The notes under the pieces are model-generated. The model did not search any database and had not been told where the DNA came from. It worked only from the letters and a program-made list of their open reading frames with translations. Shown here in pieces: positions 26,698 to 36,401 of a DNA stretch of 64,000 bases (the first letter of the stretch is position 1; every line of letters begins with the position of its first letter). Made by a program: the position numbers and the translations under genes. Source of the DNA: GWE2-42-39 sp963662895 (GTDB lineage Bacteria; Bacteroidota; Bacteroidia; Bacteroidales; Prolixibacteraceae); NCBI GenBank assembly GCA_963662895.1, contig OY759981.1, positions 744,001-808,000 on the forward strand. Direction: 5' to 3'.

Positions 26698-27960
26698 TCA
26701 GTTACTTATTTTTGCCATGCGCTCATTCACTTTCATAATCTCCTGTAACATGTACTCCCTTGATCCGTTATCGGGAGATACATTTATACCTTCTTCAATG
26801 TCATGTGGGGGATAATCAAAAACCCACATAGCAGATAATGGTACTTTATTATTTTCAATTGCATTCAGAATTTCAAGAAATTTAGCACGGGTTTGTGTTC
26901 CATATTTTGCTTCCTGAGTTCCCCATTCTCCAAGAAACAAAGGTTTATTAAATGAACAAGAAGCATCCATACAAGCCTTAATTAAACCGTCGAAATCAAC
27001 TATTTCGTCAGAAAAATATCCCTCTGCGGAAGTTGCCGGATATGCATGGATACAAAGTACATCAATTGAATCGGGGTTTTGCAAACCTAACATTTCTATG
27101 TATTGTTCCCGGGAATCAGTTGTCCATTGTTTATTGTGTAACAGATTCCATGCTGCAAAACGGGGAACAGAATTACCTGTAATCACGATCCGGGTACCAT
27201 CATATTTACGAATCTCCTTTGCAAATGCTTGCATCATTACAATTAAATCAGATGTATATAGTTTGTCTTCTTTAGAGCGCGATGATGGAGTACCTAATGA
27301 TGGAACAATGGCAGGGAGATTACTATTATCGCCCGGAAGATCTACAGAAAGATTGACTTCATTTCCTTGTTCCCATCCCCATATCGCAGGAGAATCACGA
27401 TATCTTACTACAATTTTACAAATGAATTCCCGCATTAATGCGTGAGTCTTACTATTTATATTTCCCCATTGATTTACAGGTTCTCCTACTAAGTCCGGCA
27501 AAGTAGGAGTGTGCCAAAAAAATGAAGGAATGAGACCAATTCCAAATTCTTCTGCTGATTCAACAAAGGCATCCAGGTTTTGGAAATACTTTTTCTCATT
27601 AAACAGATAAAGATCCCAATTTTTAGGCCAATAACCATTTAAAGAGAACCGAACGAAAGGTATGCTGCGTTCCTTGAGGTAAGCAAATCCAGTTTTATAT
27701 GAATCATCATCATGTTGTCCATCTTCCAATGTACGTGTGAATCCATTGAAGTAATTAACACCTATTCCCTGGTAAAATTCACCATTAAGCAGAAGTTGTC
27801 CCGATTCTGATACAGAAAGTCCCGGATATTGATCTTTTTTGGGTGGAATCCCGGTATCATCTTCTGACGATATCTTGTGTTCATTATCTTTGCTGCACGA
27901 AAAACTCACACAAAGAAATAAACCGAACATAAAAGCCATTATTATTCTTTCATATTTCAT
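26698..27960 (-). CDS. GH5-like endo-glycanase lipoprotein (probable beta-mannanase type)
   Basis: A 420-residue clan GH-A enzyme. The signal has lipobox SFSC (Cys 22), consistent with a surface or outer-membrane lipoprotein as in many Sus-type systems. The catalytic acid/base Glu lies in GWEQGNEVN (about residue 201) and the nucleophile Glu in LFLGEWGTQ (about 345). The fold begins with QGIGVNYFNGF, as in GH5 mannanase/cellulase-like proteins. The ATG giving MKYERIIMAF was chosen; a longer version would extend into an upstream inverted repeat and bury the signal peptide. As first enzyme after SusD it is the probable endo-acting enzyme. Beta-mannan as substrate is inferred from GH2 and GH36 neighbours. 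Confidence 0.75.
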   Translation of the reverse strand: MKYERIIMAFMFGLFLCVSFSCSKDNEHKISSEDDTGIPPKKDQYPGLSVSESGQLLLNGEFYQGIGVNYFNGFTRTLEDGQHDDDSYKTGFAYLKERSIPFVRFSLNGYWPKNWDLYLFNEKKYFQNLDAFVESAEEFGIGLIPSFFWHTPTLPDLVGEPVNQWGNINSKTHALMREFICKIVVRYRDSPAIWGWEQGNEVNLSVDLPGDNSNLPAIVPSLGTPSSRSKEDKLYTSDLIVMMQAFAKEIRKYDGTRIVITGNSVPRFAAWNLLHNKQWTTDSREQYIEMLGLQNPDSIDVLCIHAYPATSAEGYFSDEIVDFDGLIKACMDASCSFNKPLFLGEWGTQEAKYGTQTRAKFLEILNAIENNKVPLSAMWVFDYPPHDIEEGINVSPDNGSREYMLQEIMKVNERMAKISN

Positions 27961-27994
27961 TCTATAAATTCTATTACCAGATTCATAACAGATT

Positions 27995-28121
27995 AAGAGG
28001 CTGTGCAAAAAGATAAAAAAACAACTTAAAACACGAAGACACCAAGGCACAAAGTATTGTTTTATAAATATTTATTTTTTGTGTCTTCATGTTTTATAAT
28101 TGTCTTTTTGCACAGCCTCTT
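27995..28121. repeat. 127-bp imperfect inverted repeat (MITE-like) between susD and the GH5 gene
   Basis: The ends are a perfect 19-base inverted pair, AAGAGGCTGTGCAAAAAGA and its complement. A second inner pair is AAAACACGAAGACAC against AAAACATGAAGACAC read on the other strand. Ends of the type GAGGCTGTGCAAAA resemble insertion-sequence ends seen in Bacteroidota (recollection, not a search). No clear target duplication is visible. As RNA it would fold into one long hairpin and could reduce readthrough from the susCD genes into the enzyme genes. Confidence 0.8.
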
Positions 28122-28130
28122 CCCAATTAA

Positions 28131-30008
28131 TTAATACCCGGGGTTTTCCACTAAGTTGGGATTAGCGGCAATACGTCCCTGACCAATCGGGAAATAATAA
28201 TTCTTTTCAGGAAAAGTAGGTGACTTTGCCCGACCATCTATATCATCAATAAAATTTAAACGATACTTTCCGGAAGCAGCGTCATAAATATAACGTAACC
28301 CTGTATAGGTTCTGGTAAGAGCTGTAACAGCAGTTCTCCAACGTCTTAAATCCCAGTAGCGATGATTTTCGAAAACCAATTCTACTTTCCTTTCATGACG
28401 GATTTTTTCACGATCGACAGAGGTTAATCTGGCAATTCCTGCACGGTCCCGGATTTGGTTGATTGCATCCAATGCATCTCCTGCTTTACCCAACTCCAAT
28501 GCAGCCTCAGCATAATTCAGCAAAATCTCACCATAACGAAAGATCAGATAATCAGTAGTTGATTCACAAAACCAGTTCATATTATTCGCTTCCGGATCAA
28601 GATACTTCATCACTCCAAAACCAGTATTAGGCGTATTCCCTTCCTTAAAACGTACCAATTGATCGCCAATAGCAGAAATTCCTTCGTATGAATCATATCG
28701 TCCATCAATTAATTGACCTTCTCTGGACATAATTCCATTATGCATATCGATCGTATTGTTACCAAAAACTCCGCCAACAGCACCAGGCCATGAAGTACCG
28801 TTTGTCCATACAGATGCGAAAAAGCGGGGATCGCGATCTCCCCATAATTCGTCCATTGTCCACAACCGGCTTTTCGCATACTCGCGGTCAATCACACCGG
28901 AAGTACCATCTTTTAATTCAAACTCCTCAACCATATCTAAATAAGGACCATGATAATTTCCTACGCCCCATACATTAGGACGTGGACATTCGACCATATC
29001 CCACGACCACCTGTTGGAGCCTCCATCCATAAATCCCGCCCCGGAATGTTGCTTAACCATAATGGCCTCGCTGTTTCCTTTTTTTAGAAATATATTCTTA
29101 AAATTCTGAACTTTATCTTCATCCCCATCATAAAGGCTATAAGGTCCCTGGGTTATAATCTCCTTACATGCATCGTAACAAATCTGATAATATTTTGAAT
29201 CATCTCCACCAGGAAACCCCAGCAGCCCATCTAATTGCTGAGTACCAAATTGTGCTATACTTCCGGCATACAATGCAGCCCTGCTGCGAAGGGCTAAAGC
29301 GGCCCAGCGGTTAGCACGTCCTGCCTCATTTGAAGAGGGCAATATTTTGGAAATATCGTCTGTTTCTTCAAGTATAAAATCATAAATCTCTTTTTCAGTA
29401 TTTCTTTTTGGATATAATATGGTAGAATCAGCCTCCAAAGATTGCACCTCTGTAATCAAAGGTACTCCTCCGTACCGTTTCACCATTGCAAAATAGCAGA
29501 AAGCCCTTAAAAAACGAGCCTCACCGATACGTTCTTCAACATCTGAAATAGAAGATTCGCTTGCACGGTCAATAAAATCATTCAGATTCCGAATCGTGTA
29601 ATAAGCATTTCCCCACCACTGCAACTCGGTACCATTTGCTTGAATTCCATTCTCTTTAACACCCAAAAGGTGTGCCTGTGCCCCAAAATTATATTTGGCT
29701 TCATCTGTTATTTCAATCGTCCTGACTGATCCTTCCATCTGGGCACTAAATCCCATAATAGCAGTCCAACTGTTATCATCAACATTCATTGAGGCGCCAT
29801 TCCAATTATTCATTAAACAAACCGCATCCTGAACCATTACCGGTGTGCAGGCATAAAGTTCCGCCAAATATGTATTTAACAGGTAAGGGTCATTCCAGAC
29901 TACGGCATCAGAGTATCTGCCAGTAGGTGTTTGATCCAACACTTCATAACATGATGTCATTACCATTGCAGCCAAAGCTACTATCGCTATTTTAATATTT
30001 TTTTTCAT
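28131..30008 (-). CDS. SusD/RagB-family nutrient-binding outer-membrane lipoprotein
   Basis: A 625-residue surface glycan-binding lipoprotein that forms the lid of the SusC transporter. The N-terminus MKKNIKIAIVALAAMVMTSC is a lipoprotein signal with Cys 20, followed by the typical YEVLDQTPTGRYSD. Tetratricopeptide-like helices contain RFLRAFCYFAMVKRYGGVPL, and the C-terminal SusD block reads YAEAALELGKAGDALDAINQ, then RHERKVELVFENHRYWDLRR. It follows SusC by 12 bp and is clearly coupled to it. The ligand is inferred to be the same galactomannan-type glycan handled by the downstream enzymes. Confidence 0.95.
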   Translation of the reverse strand: MKKNIKIAIVALAAMVMTSCYEVLDQTPTGRYSDAVVWNDPYLLNTYLAELYACTPVMVQDAVCLMNNWNGASMNVDDNSWTAIMGFSAQMEGSVRTIEITDEAKYNFGAQAHLLGVKENGIQANGTELQWWGNAYYTIRNLNDFIDRASESSISDVEERIGEARFLRAFCYFAMVKRYGGVPLITEVQSLEADSTILYPKRNTEKEIYDFILEETDDISKILPSSNEAGRANRWAALALRSRAALYAGSIAQFGTQQLDGLLGFPGGDDSKYYQICYDACKEIITQGPYSLYDGDEDKVQNFKNIFLKKGNSEAIMVKQHSGAGFMDGGSNRWSWDMVECPRPNVWGVGNYHGPYLDMVEEFELKDGTSGVIDREYAKSRLWTMDELWGDRDPRFFASVWTNGTSWPGAVGGVFGNNTIDMHNGIMSREGQLIDGRYDSYEGISAIGDQLVRFKEGNTPNTGFGVMKYLDPEANNMNWFCESTTDYLIFRYGEILLNYAEAALELGKAGDALDAINQIRDRAGIARLTSVDREKIRHERKVELVFENHRYWDLRRWRTAVTALTRTYTGLRYIYDAASGKYRLNFIDDIDGRAKSPTFPEKNYYFPIGQGRIAANPNLVENPGY

Positions 30009-30020
30009 ATCTTATTTTAA

Positions 30021-33000
30021 TTAAAATGTAAGATTACAGCCAATGCTCATTGTATATTGTTGAGGATAATAAACTCCTGCGCCATATCCTTCCGGCATTT
30101 CAGGGTCAACACCATACTTTTCAAGAGAACTTATAGTAAAAAGATTAGTACCCGCAACATATATTCTAAGTCTGCTAATTCCTACTTTATTTAATACCGA
30201 TGCAGGAACCTCATACCCCAAAGACATATTTTTCAGGCGCACATAAGCCGTGTTATGATTACGGTAATCTGAATAAAGATCATTCGTAGAAGACCCGGAC
30301 GGTCTGGGAAGCAATGCATCTGCACTGTTATTTCTTTCTTCGTGCCAGTAGTTTCTGTAATAAAGAGCAATGGGAGCACCTGCCAGATCTACATAGGTAG
30401 TATAATCGAATGCTCCCTGGAATAATGCAGAAAAATCAAAATTTTTATATCTGAAAAGAAAGTTGAAGCCAAAAGTCCAATTAGGGTCAGTTCCTTTACC
30501 GATCTCTTTCCGATCACGCCAGTTGATAACTTTATCTCCGTTTAAATCTTTATACTTCACATCTCCGGGTTTAAGCGATGAATTGTCATTATTTAATACA
30601 TCAAATGTATTAGCCCATCCATTAATCTCCTGTTGACTTGTAAACAAACCATCAAAAACATATCCGTAACGTCGGTCAGTGTATCGTCCGCTATTTTTAT
30701 ACATCCTTATTTCATCAGGATCAGTATATGTTGGTTCATCAATATCTATCCATTTGGATCTGGAATGTGCGATATTTCCCGAAATATCATAATCAATGTT
30801 TCCCAGCTTACCTGTCGTTCCCAGCTTAAGTTCAAACCCTTTTGAACTCTGGCTATTCAGGTTTTCCTGGGGAAGTTCAGCCCCAAAAGTAGAGGGTAAT
30901 GAATTTGTACGTCTTCCCGGTATCCCGGATCGCTCGCGGTAAAAAAATTCGTATTCGCCATAGAGTTGATGGCGCCACAACGAGAAATCAAGTCCTGCAT
31001 TATAAATTTTCATTTTTTCCCAGGTTAAATAAACATTAGCCAAGCTTGAAGGACTCAAGGTGGAAATCAAATCCTCACCAAGCGTATAAGTAGCATCATA
31101 TTCATAACCAGCCAAATAAGCAAAATTAGCGACTGCATCGTAACCGGAGGCACCATAACTCAAGCGAACTTTCAGGTTATCGAAATCATTGAACTTCTTA
31201 AAAAACTTTTCTTGTGCAATATTCCATCCTAAGGATACACTTGGGAAATAGCCCCATCGATGTCCTTTCGCAAAACGGGAAGAAGCATCTGCCCTCAGGA
31301 TGGTTTCTATCATATAACGATCCATATAATTATAATTCAACCTTCCGATCCAGGATATACGGCCATTCGTATAACTTGATGAATTATTGGCCGCTGTTAA
31401 CCGATCACCTGCAAACAATTCTTCAATAGCCATAGACTGATACCCTCCACGTGAAGTATTAAAAGCTCGGCCCTGTTCTTTTTGATATTCATATAAAAAC
31501 ATTCCGGAAATATTATGCACATCGAGGAATGTCTTTCTGTAGTTTAAAGAATACTGCTGAACTAGTTTAGTGTCAGTACTACTGGCAAAACTTATATATT
31601 GAGGATCCTGTGAACTACGCACATAGGTATATCCTTTTGTCTCAACACTATAAGTATAGAATTTCTCTTGCTTTTTTACTACTTTCTGGTCAAAAGAATT
31701 ATTTCGATATATGACAACTGCCTTAGCATTTAATCCAGAAATATATTCAAAGTCGTACTTCACTTCTCCTTTAAACTGGGTAATATTATTTCCTTTATCC
31801 TGATAACCGCATAAATCAGAGTTTGTGGCAAATATCGGGTTCCCATAAGTAATACCTGCATAAGCCATTTTTGTCGGATCAGGTAATGTCAATGCAAATG
31901 AAGGATCGGCTGCATAAATCAAATCTCTCCAAAAGTTATTATTATTTCCGACGCCATCAGCACCTGACGGATAGAAACGTTGCTCTTTAAAATACTGCAT
32001 ATCCATGCCAACAGAAAGTTGTTTTGTTACTTTTGCATCCATATTTATCTGAAAGTTGTAACGGTCATAATATCCACCATTCTTTTTCAAAATAGTTTCC
32101 TGTGTATTATATCCGAAATAGCCGTAGTACTTTAAGACATCACTACCACCAGAAAGAGTAACATTATGATTCTGCTGGGGAGCATATTTACGAATTGATG
32201 CATCAAACCAATTCGTATTCAAATATTTTGGATCTGAACCATCTTTAAATTTCTGGATTTCTTCTTCAGTAAACGGAACCTCATCTGCTGAATTGCCTGA
32301 GTTGAGCCATTTATCAACCTCAAATTGCGCACGTTCCGCAGAACTGGCAGGCTTGATGACCTTTGTTGAGCCTTGCAAAGTATATGAACTATTAACTGTT
32401 ACCGTAGGCCTGGATTGTCTCCCGCGTTTTGTCGTAACCAGAATAACGCCATGACCTGCACGTGCTCCGTAGATAGAAGCCGCTCCATCTTTCAGTATAG
32501 AAATCGTTTCAATCTGAGCGGGATCCAATGTATTTAAATCGGTTTCGATACCATCAACAATAATCAGCGGGCTACCAAAACCGCGGATATTCAGATTGGC
32601 ATTATCGGCACCGGGAATACCGGATGTTTGTTTAGAAATCAAACCGGGAAGTTGTCCTGCCAACATATGAGTTACATTGGCTTGAGGAGCCACTGTAATC
32701 TTCTCTGATTTAATTTGAGATACAGCACCCGTTACAGTAGCGACTCTCTGTTGCCCATAACCGACAGCAACCACTTCTTCAATGCCAATGGACTCTTCCT
32801 GCATTCTCACATCAATTTCGGTTTTTCCGGTCACCGTAATTTCCTGCGTTTTCATCCCCACAAACGAGAAGACCAGCGTGGCATCGGCAGGTACTTTAGG
32901 TAGGGTATAATTCCCCTCTGTGTCGGTAATAATCCCCTGGATGGTGCCTTTCACTACTACCGTAACGCCGGGCAAAGGAGCGCCGGACGAATCGGTCACT

Positions 33001-33413
33001 CTTCCGAAGACTGTTATTGTTTCTTGCTGGAAATTATTTTCGTCTACACTTGTCAATGCTATCAACCTGTTATCAATCCGGTACGTTACATCGGTATTTC
33101 CAAAAAGTTTTTTCAGTATCTTTTCAACTGGTTCGTCTTTAACGTTGATGGATACTTTCCTCTCAGCATCGATCTTATTGGCTTCGTAGATGAAATAAAA
33201 CTCAGACTGGTCTTCTATCGCCTCAAGTACATTTTCAACAGTAACATTAGACATGCTCAGGCTAAAACGTGTACCCTGTGAATACGAGTTTGTGGCAAAA
33301 GTCTGGCTTGCACAGATTAAGATTACAATTAAAGTTGTTTTCATTACCATACATAATTTGGATGCCCGGATTTTACGCAATCCGGAAATCAATGAAAAAT
33401 GTTTTTTTTTCAT
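30021..33413 (-). CDS. SusC/RagA-family TonB-dependent transporter with N-terminal signalling domain
   Basis: A 1130-residue outer-membrane oligosaccharide importer. After a late signal region (a hydrophobic stretch ending TFATNSYSQG) come an STN domain (MSNVTVENVLEAIEDQSEF, about residues 55-115), a carboxypeptidase-regulatory-like beta-sandwich (FGRVTDSSGAPLPGVTVVVK, about 135-210), the plug (VAVGYGQQRVATVTGAVSQI, IRGFGSPLIIVDGIE) and a 22-strand barrel ending IGCNLTF. The STN domain is the part that contacts a FecR anti-sigma factor. Together with the adjacent fecR and sigma genes this marks trans-envelope control of the locus by substrate. Confidence 0.95.
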   Translation of the reverse strand: MKKKHFSLISGLRKIRASKLCMVMKTTLIVILICASQTFATNSYSQGTRFSLSMSNVTVENVLEAIEDQSEFYFIYEANKIDAERKVSINVKDEPVEKILKKLFGNTDVTYRIDNRLIALTSVDENNFQQETITVFGRVTDSSGAPLPGVTVVVKGTIQGIITDTEGNYTLPKVPADATLVFSFVGMKTQEITVTGKTEIDVRMQEESIGIEEVVAVGYGQQRVATVTGAVSQIKSEKITVAPQANVTHMLAGQLPGLISKQTSGIPGADNANLNIRGFGSPLIIVDGIETDLNTLDPAQIETISILKDGAASIYGARAGHGVILVTTKRGRQSRPTVTVNSSYTLQGSTKVIKPASSAERAQFEVDKWLNSGNSADEVPFTEEEIQKFKDGSDPKYLNTNWFDASIRKYAPQQNHNVTLSGGSDVLKYYGYFGYNTQETILKKNGGYYDRYNFQINMDAKVTKQLSVGMDMQYFKEQRFYPSGADGVGNNNNFWRDLIYAADPSFALTLPDPTKMAYAGITYGNPIFATNSDLCGYQDKGNNITQFKGEVKYDFEYISGLNAKAVVIYRNNSFDQKVVKKQEKFYTYSVETKGYTYVRSSQDPQYISFASSTDTKLVQQYSLNYRKTFLDVHNISGMFLYEYQKEQGRAFNTSRGGYQSMAIEELFAGDRLTAANNSSSYTNGRISWIGRLNYNYMDRYMIETILRADASSRFAKGHRWGYFPSVSLGWNIAQEKFFKKFNDFDNLKVRLSYGASGYDAVANFAYLAGYEYDATYTLGEDLISTLSPSSLANVYLTWEKMKIYNAGLDFSLWRHQLYGEYEFFYRERSGIPGRRTNSLPSTFGAELPQENLNSQSSKGFELKLGTTGKLGNIDYDISGNIAHSRSKWIDIDEPTYTDPDEIRMYKNSGRYTDRRYGYVFDGLFTSQQEINGWANTFDVLNNDNSSLKPGDVKYKDLNGDKVINWRDRKEIGKGTDPNWTFGFNFLFRYKNFDFSALFQGAFDYTTYVDLAGAPIALYYRNYWHEERNNSADALLPRPSGSSTNDLYSDYRNHNTAYVRLKNMSLGYEVPASVLNKVGISRLRIYVAGTNLFTISSLEKYGVDPEMPEGYGAGVYYPQQYTMSIGCNLTF

Positions 33414-33490
33414 AAATTTGTTTTGATTTGGATTAAAAATTCAAATTAGCTTTGCCCCTCTACCTGAAATCGGGAGGCATTAAGTATTCA

Positions 33491-33518
33491 TAAAGGAGGT
33501 GTTGGCGCATCTCCTTTA
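33491..33518 (-). terminator. Hairpin between fecR and susC
   Basis: Arms TAAAGGAG and CTCCTTTA are perfectly complementary around a 12-base loop, in the 152-bp gap that must also carry the promoter of susC. No strong T-run follows on the minus strand, so it is either a weak terminator or an attenuating hairpin separating the regulator genes from the transporter genes. Confidence 0.5.
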
Positions 33519-33565
33519 TTTAATACAGTCAAATTGTTTTTTCCATAATTTATAGTTTTAGGTTT

Positions 33566-34612
33566 CTATTTTATTAATTTTAATATCACTTTTTCAGGCA
33601 CTTCCGGATCTTTACTGCGAATGATCTGATAATCGACCGAACAGGTAAACTTTATTAAATCAAATATTTCGACCACGGTTTCATTGATTATAGTTGCATT
33701 AAATATCAGCTTTCTTATCTCCGGATCTTTTACTTCAATCTCTATGTTATACCTGCGTTCCAGTTTTTCCAGCACCTTATCCATCGGATCGTTTTTAAAA
33801 ATTACAACTCCGTCTTTCCACGAAGTAAACCGATATGTATCGACATGATTTACTGATAAATGCTTGCTGTCAGAATCGAACTCGGCTTTATCCCCCGGTT
33901 TTAAGAACAAATCAACAGATTTCTCCTTTTCATGGCCCAGTTCCACGCTTCCCGACTCCAGAACAACACTAACTGTATGGTCTTCGGGATACCCACTGAC
34001 ATCAAACCTGGTTCCCAGAACTTTAACATTCAGCCCTTTGCATTTAACGATCAATGGTATTTTCTCATTCCGTTCGACCTGGAAAAATGCCTGTCCTGAC
34101 AGTTTTATTTCACGATTTTTAATTGAATAATCGTTATTATAGCTAAGTGTTGTTGTTGAATTAAGCCATACGACAGAATTATCGGGCAAAACAATCCGGG
34201 AATTCTGTCCGGCAGGGGAAGTTACAGTTGTATATAGTCTCTTTTTTTCGACAGAGTCAAGTACACCTACCTTTAAATATGCAAAAAATCCGCTGATCCC
34301 GATTAAGAGAAAAATTACAGCGGCCACCTTCCATTGATATAACCGTTTTTTCAATACCAGCATTGATAATCGGTCAGTGTACCTCTTCCATGCCGGTTCA
34401 CCGTTATAACTTTCAAAATTTTCAATGGCAGAAGCAATATGTTCCTTTTTGTTTAGCCTGTTGAATAGTTCCCTGTTTCGTTTATCTTTTTCAACAAGTT
34501 TCTTGATTTGCCCCGATTCTTCAGGAGTTTCGTTTCCTGTAAGATATTTCCCGATAATGGAACCAAACTTTATGTTTTCAAATAAATTCATACCTGAATT
34601 GCGAATATTCAT
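33566..34612 (-). CDS. FecR-family anti-sigma factor
   Basis: A 348-residue single-pass inner-membrane regulator that holds the ECF sigma factor until SusC signals through its STN domain. The cytoplasmic N-terminal part (IIGKYLTGNETPEESGQIKK) has the usual sigma-binding region. One membrane helix lies near residues 92-110 (VAAVIFLLIGISGFFAYL). The periplasmic FecR domain follows (SPAGQNSRIVLPDNSVVWLN, LSGQAFFQVERNEKIPL, VLGTRFDVSGY), and the C-terminal DUF4974 block contains FKNDPMDKVLEKLERRYNIE. It sits between the sigma gene (75 bp upstream) and susC, the standard order in such loci. Confidence 0.95.
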   Translation of the reverse strand: MNIRNSGMNLFENIKFGSIIGKYLTGNETPEESGQIKKLVEKDKRNRELFNRLNKKEHIASAIENFESYNGEPAWKRYTDRLSMLVLKKRLYQWKVAAVIFLLIGISGFFAYLKVGVLDSVEKKRLYTTVTSPAGQNSRIVLPDNSVVWLNSTTTLSYNNDYSIKNREIKLSGQAFFQVERNEKIPLIVKCKGLNVKVLGTRFDVSGYPEDHTVSVVLESGSVELGHEKEKSVDLFLKPGDKAEFDSDSKHLSVNHVDTYRFTSWKDGVVIFKNDPMDKVLEKLERRYNIEIEVKDPEIRKLIFNATIINETVVEIFDLIKFTCSVDYQIIRSKDPEVPEKVILKLIK

Positions 34613-34687
34613 ATTGTTTTTATGACGAACTTTTATTATAAAACGACGTCAAAGGAAGGAAGGACTACACGGAAGTAAAAAAAAATT

Positions 34688-35248
34688 TCAGTCCTTTTTT
34701 ATAAATGGAAGAATGAGGAGAAAAAGGTCTTTCAGGTTCTCCCGAAGTGTTTTGTAAGCCCTTGATTTATGGGTCTTAACGGTATTGATCGCGATATTGA
34801 GAATTTCGGCAATTTCTTCGTTCGATTTATCCCTTAGAGATAAAAGAAGTACCTTTTTGCCCATCTCCGGGAGCTTGTTAATCTCCTCGTAAACTTTACC
34901 ATAAGCCTCTGCTATTACGATTTCGTCCATAAACGATTCGGACATTTCTCCAAGAACTTTCCTGTATTCACGATACCGTTCCTCAACTTTGCTGTGCTTG
35001 AGGTAATCCAGGCATGAATTGCGGACAGAGGAATAGAAATACCCTTTTACCGTGAGCATATTTTGAAAAGTTTTTTTCTTTTCCCAAAAAGAAACGAATA
35101 CATCCTGAACAATATCCTTGCAAACTTCCTTTTCCGGGATAAACTTATATGCAAATGAAGAAAGGACCGGATAAAAGTTACAGAAGAAATCTTTCAAATC
35201 AATTACGCCACCATCAATAAGCTTTATTTTATCATTTTCCCTGAACAT
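34688..35248 (-). CDS. ECF-type RNA polymerase sigma factor (Bacteroidota RpoE-like)
   Basis: A 186-residue extracytoplasmic-function sigma factor. Region 2 contains FAYKFIPEKEVCKDIVQDVFVSFW and VKGYFYSSVRNSCLDYLKHS; region 4 contains LPEMGKKVLLLSLRDKSNEE with the helix-turn-helix EIAEILNIAINTVKTHKSRA. It would direct transcription of the susC-to-GH36 genes once released from the adjacent FecR protein. It begins 34 bp after the stop of the glycerate kinase gene on the same strand, so basal expression could come from that upstream transcript. Its promoter specificity cannot be read from this one locus. Confidence 0.95.
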   Translation of the reverse strand: MFRENDKIKLIDGGVIDLKDFFCNFYPVLSSFAYKFIPEKEVCKDIVQDVFVSFWEKKKTFQNMLTVKGYFYSSVRNSCLDYLKHSKVEERYREYRKVLGEMSESFMDEIVIAEAYGKVYEEINKLPEMGKKVLLLSLRDKSNEEIAEILNIAINTVKTHKSRAYKTLRENLKDLFLLILPFIKKD

Positions 35249-35282
35249 GCTGTTTATTTCGACAATTCACAGAAATTACATT

Positions 35283-36401
35283 TCATCCGGAAACTCCTGA
35301 TATCAACCTGGCCAGTTCTTTTGCAGTTCCGTAAGCCAGGTTCCCGGCATTCTGAATTGCATAATCCAGTGTACATGGGTGATTAATAATAGAAAAAATA
35401 CCGTCGAACGGACTTTCCTCCAAATGCTCTGTACTCCCGGCAATTCCAATCACTTTCTTCCCGTATTTCCGTGTCCTCCGGGCAACTGCATACGGTGCTT
35501 TATTGCAAAGGGTCTGACTGTCAATCTTTCCTTCTCCGGTTATCACCAGGTCAGCCCAGTCGGCATATTGTTCAAACGAAATGGTATCCAAAATAAAATC
35601 GGCCCCCGGTACTATTTCAGCATTCAGGAAGGCCACCATTCCCGCAGAAATTCCCCCGGCTGCGCCGCTTCCTTCCAGCGTGTCAACAGATTTTCCGGTA
35701 GTAGCCCGTATAATACCGGCAAAATTTGCAAGTCCTTTTTCCAACCCGACGACCATCTCCGGTGTGGCACCTTTTTGCGGGCCAAAAATACGTGCTGCCC
35801 CTTGATCCCCCAGCAAGGGATTATCAACATCGCAAATAATCTTTATAACTATCTCCTGAGGTAATTTCAGGCTGCTGCAATCGATCGTTGCTATCTTGCC
35901 CAGATTTTCCCCATTACCTGCCAATAGTTTGCCTGACGAATTGTAAAATTTTACACCTAATGCTTCAAGCATTCCTGTTCCGCCGTCGACAGTTGCACTT
36001 CCGCCTATCCCGATATAAATTTTTGTTGCCCCCAGACGGACAGCTTCTAAAATTAATTGTCCGGTACCATAACTGGATGCAAGCAAAGGATTTAGCTCGT
36101 CTGGGCTTAAACGTTTCATACCCGAAGCATTGGCCATCTCCAGCACAGCAATACCGTCGGCATATCCCAATATGGCATTAACCGGCCTTCCAAGCGGATC
36201 GGAAACCTGCGCTTCAAAGATATTCAGACCCAGTGCTTTTGTTAAAACTTCCGCTGTATAATCTCCACCATCGGCAACAGGCATCTTCCGTACATTAAAA
36301 AAAACAGGATCAGTGTCAAGAAAAGCTTGTGCAATTAAATCGGCAAAACGGAATGCAGACAAACTTCCTTTCATACTGTTTGGCGCAATCAGAATATTCA
36401 T
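35283..36401 (-). CDS. Glycerate kinase (GarK/GlxK family)
   Basis: A 372-residue enzyme that phosphorylates glycerate with ATP, feeding lower glycolysis. The family N-terminus MNILIAPNSMKGSLSAFRFA is followed by PVADGGDYTAEVL, GTGQLILEAVRLGA, IGIGGSATVDGGTGMLEALG, IICDVDNPLLGDQGAARIFGP and DLVITGEGKIDSQTL, all characteristic of the class I glycerate kinases. Length is normal. It stands upstream of the ECF sigma gene and downstream, by about 320 bp, of the nqr operon end. No glyoxylate or glucarate genes adjoin it, so the neighbourhood does not narrow its role. The product (2- or 3-phosphoglycerate) is not decidable from sequence alone. Confidence 0.93.
   Translation of the reverse strand: MNILIAPNSMKGSLSAFRFADLIAQAFLDTDPVFFNVRKMPVADGGDYTAEVLTKALGLNIFEAQVSDPLGRPVNAILGYADGIAVLEMANASGMKRLSPDELNPLLASSYGTGQLILEAVRLGATKIYIGIGGSATVDGGTGMLEALGVKFYNSSGKLLAGNGENLGKIATIDCSSLKLPQEIVIKIICDVDNPLLGDQGAARIFGPQKGATPEMVVGLEKGLANFAGIIRATTGKSVDTLEGSGAAGGISAGMVAFLNAEIVPGADFILDTISFEQYADWADLVITGEGKIDSQTLCNKAPYAVARRTRKYGKKVIGIAGSTEHLEESPFDGIFSIINHPCTLDYAIQNAGNLAYGTAKELARLISGVSG

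Noticed and set aside
27961..28050. A 30-residue N-terminal extension of the GH5-like protein
   Set aside because: It runs into the inverted-repeat element and would bury the lipoprotein signal that begins at MKYERIIMAF.
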